In this document: one piece after another, positions 15,400 through 18,828 of the stretch
Position numbering within the stretch: position 1 is the first letter of the stretch
Layout of the letters: each line of letters starts with the position of its first letter
Notes under the pieces: model-generated
What the model was told of the DNA's origin: nothing
Databases searched by the model: none
Seen by the model: the letters and a program-made list of their open reading frames with translations, nothing else
Translations under genes and position numbers: made by a program
Source: CAZAQB01 sp964487155
GTDB taxonomy: Bacteria > Pseudomonadota > Gammaproteobacteria > Nitrococcales > Nitrococcaceae
NCBI GenBank assembly: GCA_964487155.1
Contig: CAZAQB010000062.1
Location: 1-18,828 of the forward strand
Direction: 5' to 3'
DNA length: 18,828 nt

Positions 15400-16840
15400 C
15401 ACGGACAACCTGGATCTGGCGCGCCAGGCCCTCCTGGCCCCGGCGGAGATCGGCGAGGCGGAGCTGGAAACCCTGCTCGGCCGGCTGATGGCCCCCTCCG
15501 TGGACGCCGCGGACCTGTACTTCCAGGTGCGCCGGCACGAGTCCTGGGTGCTGGAGGACGGCATCGTCAAGGAGGGCTCCCGAAACCTCGACCAGGGGGC
15601 CGGCGTGCGCGCCATCAGCGGCGAGCGCAGCGGCTTCGCCTACTCCGACGAGATCGTCATGCCGGCCCTGCTGGAGGCCTCCAGTGCGGCCCGCTCCATC
15701 GCCCGCAGCGGCGCCCAGGGCGGTCTCAAGGCCTGGTCCTCGTCCCAGGTGCCGCGGCTCTACGAGCCCATGAACCCCCTGGACACCCTCAGCGCCGAGG
15801 ACAAGGTGGAACTGCTGCAGCGGCTGGACGCCGAGGCCCGGCGCCAGGACCCGCGGGTGGACCAGGTGATGGTCAGCCTGGTGGGGGTGCACGACCTGGT
15901 GCTGGTGGCCGGCAGCGACGGCCGGCTGGCCGCCGACGTGCGGCCCCTGGTGCGGCTCAACGTCACGGTGCTGGCCGGCGACGGTGACCGCCGCGAGAGC
16001 GGCACCAGCGGCGGCGGCGGGCGCTTCGGCTATACCTGCTTCCTGGACCAGGATCGCTGCCTCACCTACGCCCGGGAGGCGGTGCGCCAGGCGGTGCTCA
16101 ACCTGGATGCCGTGGACGCCCCGGCGGGCACCATGCCGGTGGTGCTGGGCCCGGGCTGGCCCGGCGTGCTGCTCCACGAAGCCATCGGCCACGGGCTGGA
16201 GGGGGACTTCAACCGCAAGGGCACCTCGGCGTTTGCGGGGCGGCTCGGCGAGCGGGTCGCCTCGCCGCTGTGCACGGTGGTGGACGACGGCACCCTGGAG
16301 GGCCGCCGCGGATCCCTGAACGTGGACGACGAGGGCACGCCCACCCAGTGCAACACCCTGATCGAGAAGGGCGTGCTCCGGGGCTACCTGCAGGACCGGC
16401 ACAACGCCCGGCTGATGGGCGTGCCCGCCACCGGCAACGGCCGGCGTGAGTCCTACGCCCACCTGCCGATGCCGCGCATGACCAACACCTACATGCTGGC
16501 CGGGCCCCACGACCCGGCGGAGATCATCGCCTCGGTGGACCGGGGTCTGTACGCGGTCAACTTCGGCGGCGGCCAGGTGGACATCACCTCCGGCAAGTTC
16601 GTGTTCTCGGCCAGCGAGGCCTACCTGATCGAGAACGGCCGCGTCACCCGCCCGGTGAAGGGCGCCACCCTGATCGGCAACGGCCCCGACGTGCTCACCC
16701 GGGTGAGCATGGTGGGCAACGACATGAAGCTGGACTCGGGCATCGGCGTGTGCGGCAAGGATGGCCAGAGCGTGCCAGTGGGCGTGGGCCAGCCCACCCT
16801 CAAGGTGGACTCCCTGACCGTGGGCGGCACCGAGGTCTGA
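15380..16840 (+). CDS. tldD: Metalloprotease TldD
   Basis: The catalytic subunit of the TldD/TldE zinc protease, which unfolds and cleaves peptides. In E. coli it matures microcin B17 and degrades the CcdA antitoxin. It has 486 residues (E. coli 481). The HExxxH zinc motif is intact as HEAIGH (H266, E267, H271) in the block LLHEAIGHGLEGDFNRKGTS. Strongly conserved segments follow: NVDDEGTP, GNGRRESYAHLPMPRMTNTYML and FGGGQVDITSGKFVFSASEAY, ending with VGVGQPTLKVDSLTVGG. GGGAGGT lies four bases before the ATG. Unlike E. coli, where pmbA is at another locus, its partner gene follows directly 37 bases downstream. No toxin-antitoxin pair or peptide-antibiotic precursor is visible nearby, so a general peptide-turnover role is more likely here. 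Confidence 0.97.
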   Translation: MKQDTSSTDNLDLARQALLAPAEIGEAELETLLGRLMAPSVDAADLYFQVRRHESWVLEDGIVKEGSRNLDQGAGVRAISGERSGFAYSDEIVMPALLEASSAARSIARSGAQGGLKAWSSSQVPRLYEPMNPLDTLSAEDKVELLQRLDAEARRQDPRVDQVMVSLVGVHDLVLVAGSDGRLAADVRPLVRLNVTVLAGDGDRRESGTSGGGGRFGYTCFLDQDRCLTYAREAVRQAVLNLDAVDAPAGTMPVVLGPGWPGVLLHEAIGHGLEGDFNRKGTSAFAGRLGERVASPLCTVVDDGTLEGRRGSLNVDDEGTPTQCNTLIEKGVLRGYLQDRHNARLMGVPATGNGRRESYAHLPMPRMTNTYMLAGPHDPAEIIASVDRGLYAVNFGGGQVDITSGKFVFSASEAYLIENGRVTRPVKGATLIGNGPDVLTRVSMVGNDMKLDSGIGVCGKDGQSVPVGVGQPTLKVDSLTVGGTEV

Positions 16841-16877
16841 GGCGCCCCACAGCCACAGCAATCGAGATGGAGAGACC

Positions 16878-18242
16878 ATGACACAGTCCCTGCAGGAGAT
16901 CCGGCCCGCGTCCGCGGCGCTGCCGACGCCGGCGGAGCTGGAGGCCACCGTGGCCCAGGCGCTGGAGGCCGCCGCCGCCCGGGGGGCCTCCGGCTGCGAG
17001 GCGGGGGTTTCCTCCAGCAAGGGGCTCTCGGTACGGGTGCGCAAGGGCGAGGTGGAGACCCTGGAGCACATGCGCGACCGGGGCCTGGCAGTGACCGTCT
17101 ACTTCGGCCAGCGCAAGGGCTCCGCCAGCACCGCGGACCTGAGTTCGCGCGCGGTGGCCGAGACCGTCGCGGCGGCCTGCGACATCGCCCGCCATACCGC
17201 CGAAGATCCGTGCGCCGGGCTTCCCGACCCGGAATGGCTGGCCCGGGACATTCCCGACCTGGACCTGGACCACCCCTGGGAACTGCCCCCGGAAGAGGCC
17301 ATCGAGCGGGCCCGGGCCTGCGAGGCGGCGGCCCTGGCGGTGGACTCCCGGCTGACCAACTCCGAGGGCGCCGAGTTGAGCACCCACCGCTCGGTGCGCT
17401 GCCAGGGCAACAGCCTGGGTTTCATGGGCGGCTTTACCGCCACCGACCACGGCCTGAGCTGCGTCGTGCTGGGGCGCGAAGGCGACGACATGCAGCGCGA
17501 CTACTGGTACACCTCGGCCCGGGACCCCGCCAGTTTAGAGGCGGCGGAGGCGGTGGGCCGCCGGGCCGGCGAGCGCACCATCGCCCGGCTGGGGGCGCGC
17601 CGGCTGGGGACCGCCACGGTGCCGGTGATCTACGCTCCGGAAGTGGCCCGGGGACTGCTCGGCCACTTCGTCTCCGCCATTCGCGGCAGCGCCCTGTACC
17701 GGCGGGCGTCCTTCCTGGTGGACAGCGTCGACGAACAGATCTTCCCGGAATTCCTCACCCTGGACGAGGATCCCCACCTGCCGGCGGGTCCCGCCAGCGC
17801 GCCCTTCGACGGCGAGGGCGTGGCCACGCGGGCGCGGCGCCTGGTGGACACCGGCGTGCTGCAGGGCTACCTGCTGAGCACCTATTCCGGGCGCAAGCTG
17901 GGCCTGCCCAGCACCGGCCACGCCGGCGGCGTCCACAATCTGCTGGTCTCGCCGGGCGAGCGGGATTTCGAGGGCCTGCTGCGCGAGATGGGCCGCGGGC
18001 TGGTGGTCACCTCGCTGATGGGCCAGGGGGTGAACCCGGTGACCGGCGACTACTCCCGGGGTGCCAGCGGCTTCTGGGTGGAGGACGGCGCCATCGCCTA
18101 CCCGGTGCAGGAGATCACCATTGCGGGTAACCTGCGGCGCATGTTCCAGGACATCCAGGCCGTGGGCCGGGACGTGGATCCGCGCGGCACCATCCGCACC
18201 GGATCGCTGCTGATCGGCGCCATGACCGTGGCCGGCGAGTAG
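16878..18242 (+). CDS. pmbA: TldE/PmbA, partner subunit of the TldD protease
   Basis: The structural homologue of TldD that forms the heterodimeric TldD/TldE protease. It has 454 residues (E. coli PmbA 450). The expected lack of the HExxxH motif is confirmed: the equivalent region reads GLLGHFVSAIRGSALYR. Family landmarks include GVSSSKGLSVRVRKGEVETLE near the N-terminus, STYSGRKLGLPSTGHAGGVHN, and a C-terminal GASGFWVEDGAIAYPVQEITIAGN. GGAG lies five bases before the ATG. Direct succession from tldD fits co-expression in a one-to-one complex. The yjgA (DUF615) gene that lies between tldD and pmbA in Pseudomonas is absent. A TTA leucine codon at 17535-17537 is unusual in such GC-rich coding DNA. 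Confidence 0.96.
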   Translation: MTQSLQEIRPASAALPTPAELEATVAQALEAAAARGASGCEAGVSSSKGLSVRVRKGEVETLEHMRDRGLAVTVYFGQRKGSASTADLSSRAVAETVAAACDIARHTAEDPCAGLPDPEWLARDIPDLDLDHPWELPPEEAIERARACEAAALAVDSRLTNSEGAELSTHRSVRCQGNSLGFMGGFTATDHGLSCVVLGREGDDMQRDYWYTSARDPASLEAAEAVGRRAGERTIARLGARRLGTATVPVIYAPEVARGLLGHFVSAIRGSALYRRASFLVDSVDEQIFPEFLTLDEDPHLPAGPASAPFDGEGVATRARRLVDTGVLQGYLLSTYSGRKLGLPSTGHAGGVHNLLVSPGERDFEGLLREMGRGLVVTSLMGQGVNPVTGDYSRGASGFWVEDGAIAYPVQEITIAGNLRRMFQDIQAVGRDVDPRGTIRTGSLLIGAMTVAGE

Positions 18243-18305
18243 CGCCGCCGAACACTGATACCGGGCCCGCCGGCTGCCGCGGACCCGGCTGCAGGAGATG
18301 CTTGC

Positions 18306-18641
18306 ATGAACGTGAGAGACCTTCTGGGCGACTGGCAGCGCTCGGCGGTGGAGCGCCGTACCCCGCGCCACTACAGCGTGCAGCTGCCGGTGCACGACGC
18401 CGCCAAGATCGCCGCCCTGGCCGAGATGTATCCCGGCCGCTCGGAGCGGGACATCATCACCGACCTGCTGTCCGCCGCCCTGGACGAGGTGGAGGCGGCC
18501 TTCCCCTACGTGCAGGGCCAGCGGGTGGTGGCCGAGGACGAGCATGGCGATCCCATCTACGAGGACACCGGCCTGACTCCCCGTTTCCAGAGCCTGGCCC
18601 GCAAGCACCTGGACCGGCTGCAGCGGGAGCTGGGGGATTGA
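18306..18641 (+). CDS. Small conserved-looking protein with ribbon-helix-helix-like pattern
   Basis: A 111-residue soluble protein, with no signal or membrane segment. I do not recognise a named gene. AGGAG (18293-18297) lies eight bases before the ATG, and codon use matches its neighbours, so it is very likely real. Residues 22-64 follow a ribbon-helix-helix layout: a short strand (HYSVQLP), helix A (HDAAKIAALAEMYPG), a GRS turn, and helix B (ERDIITDLLSAALDEVEAAF). The C-terminal half is acidic with a short helix at the end. Similar proteins in pseudomonads have, as I recall, been labelled pilus-associated, but nothing here supports that. A DNA-binding or protein-binding RHH module is the structural inference. 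It follows pmbA by 63 bases and may share its transcript. Confidence 0.8.
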   Translation: MNVRDLLGDWQRSAVERRTPRHYSVQLPVHDAAKIAALAEMYPGRSERDIITDLLSAALDEVEAAFPYVQGQRVVAEDEHGDPIYEDTGLTPRFQSLARKHLDRLQRELGD

Positions 18642-18706
18642 GAGCTTACATCGGGGCCGCCGCGGTAGTGGCGCCCGCCGGGGCTCTGCCTGGGGCCCTG
18701 GGAGCT

Positions 18707-18735
18707 GGACTGAGTGAAAAGGACTGAGGACTGAG
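18707..18735. repeat. Short heptamer array, inverted relative to the larger one
   Basis: The unit GGACTGA occurs at 18707-18713, 18721-18727 and 18728-18734. The gap between the first and second copies is exactly one unit long (18714-18720, GTGAAAA), so a degraded fourth copy in the same 7-base register is plausible. This unit is a rotation of the reverse complement of CTCAGTC, the unit of the array at 18775-18828. Confidence 0.8.
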
Positions 18736-18790
18736 TGGGAGAGGGGGCTTGACAGGCGCCTGGCCCGGGTCACGCTCAGTCCTCAGTCCT
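18720..18790. repeat. 16-bp perfect inverted repeat joining the two heptamer arrays
   Basis: Bases 18720-18735 are the exact reverse complement of 18775-18790, separated by 39 bases. The single strand or RNA could fold into a 16-bp stem. The loop holds a TTGACA hexamer (18749-18754) but no matching -10 box. The inverted pairing is directly visible; whether it acts as a terminator, a recombination target or is only a product of repeat expansion is open. Confidence 0.75.
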
Positions 18791-18828
18791 CAGTCCTCAG
18801 TCCTCAGTCCTCAGTCCTCAGTCCTCAG
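18775..18828. repeat. Heptanucleotide tandem repeat (CTCAGTC), running off the window
   Basis: Seven perfect copies of CTCAGTC occupy 18775-18823, and five bases of an eighth copy reach the window end, so the true length is unknown. The copies show no variation, which implies recent expansion by strand slippage or strong homogenisation. The array is non-coding on the plus strand as far as can be seen. Perfect short tandem repeats like this often vary in copy number between strains. Confidence 0.95.

Noticed and set aside
15380..18641. A peptide-antibiotic (microcin-like) maturation locus around tldD/pmbA
   Set aside because: No cyclodehydratase, transporter or short precursor gene is present; both genes are common housekeeping genes.
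18749..18777. A perfect TTGACA hexamer that could be a -35 box for a gene beyond the window
   Set aside because: No TATAAT-like box lies 16-18 bases downstream; the expected position is GC-rich and runs into the heptamer array.
18775..18828. The heptamer array as a CRISPR or telomere-like structure
   Set aside because: The units are only 7 bases with no spacers between them, so it is a simple tandem repeat and not a CRISPR array.

Overview
The window looks like chromosomal housekeeping DNA from a GC-rich gammaproteobacterium (GC around 70% by eye). Gene content and order fit the Chromatiales/Ectothiorhodospiraceae or the Xanthomonadales-Pseudomonadales side of the class. This is an inference from synteny, and I cannot name a genus. 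Almost every gene belongs to a well-known family, and no phage, insertion sequence, CRISPR array, tRNA or rRNA is visible.

Layout. (1) 1-405 is the 3' end of lnt (apolipoprotein N-acyltransferase). (2) 406-648 is non-coding and packed with palindromic repeats: a hairpin right after the lnt stop, one REP-like palindrome, and a pair of inverted REP-like palindromes forming a BIME-like element. (3) 649-1188, minus strand, encodes a YbeL-type zinc-ribbon protein. It is divergent from leuS, as in E. coli, and 177 bases separate the two starts. (4) 1366-9098, plus strand, is leuS-lptE-holA-proA-nadD-rsfS-rlmH-maf. The first five genes overlap by 1 to 4 bases, so translational coupling is likely. 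(5) 9104-18242 is rng-yhdP-nit-tldD-pmbA, also on the plus strand. (6) 18306-18641 encodes a small protein with a ribbon-helix-helix-like pattern. (7) The window ends in a 7-base tandem repeat (unit CTCAGTC) preceded by inverted copies of the same unit.

How the genes relate. Two clusters that are separate in E. coli are joined here at the rlmH/maf junction. One is the leuS-lptE-holA-nadD-rsfS-rlmH cluster and the other is the yhdE(maf)-rng-yhdP-tldD cluster. The cell-shape genes that flank those clusters in E. coli (mrdAB, mreBCD) are absent. The products serve envelope biogenesis (Lnt, LptE, YhdP), replication and translation (HolA, LeuRS, RsfS, RlmH, RNase G), NAD and proline synthesis (NadD, ProA), nucleotide or metabolite clean-up (Maf, nitrilase-family amidase) and peptide processing (TldD/PmbA). 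Non-ATG starts are unusually common: GTG for nadD and probably TTG for rsfS, rng, yhdP and nit.

I found no convincing new multi-gene system. The parts least explained by known genes are the repeat-rich segment after lnt, the heptamer array at the right edge, and the small RHH-like protein between pmbA and that array.
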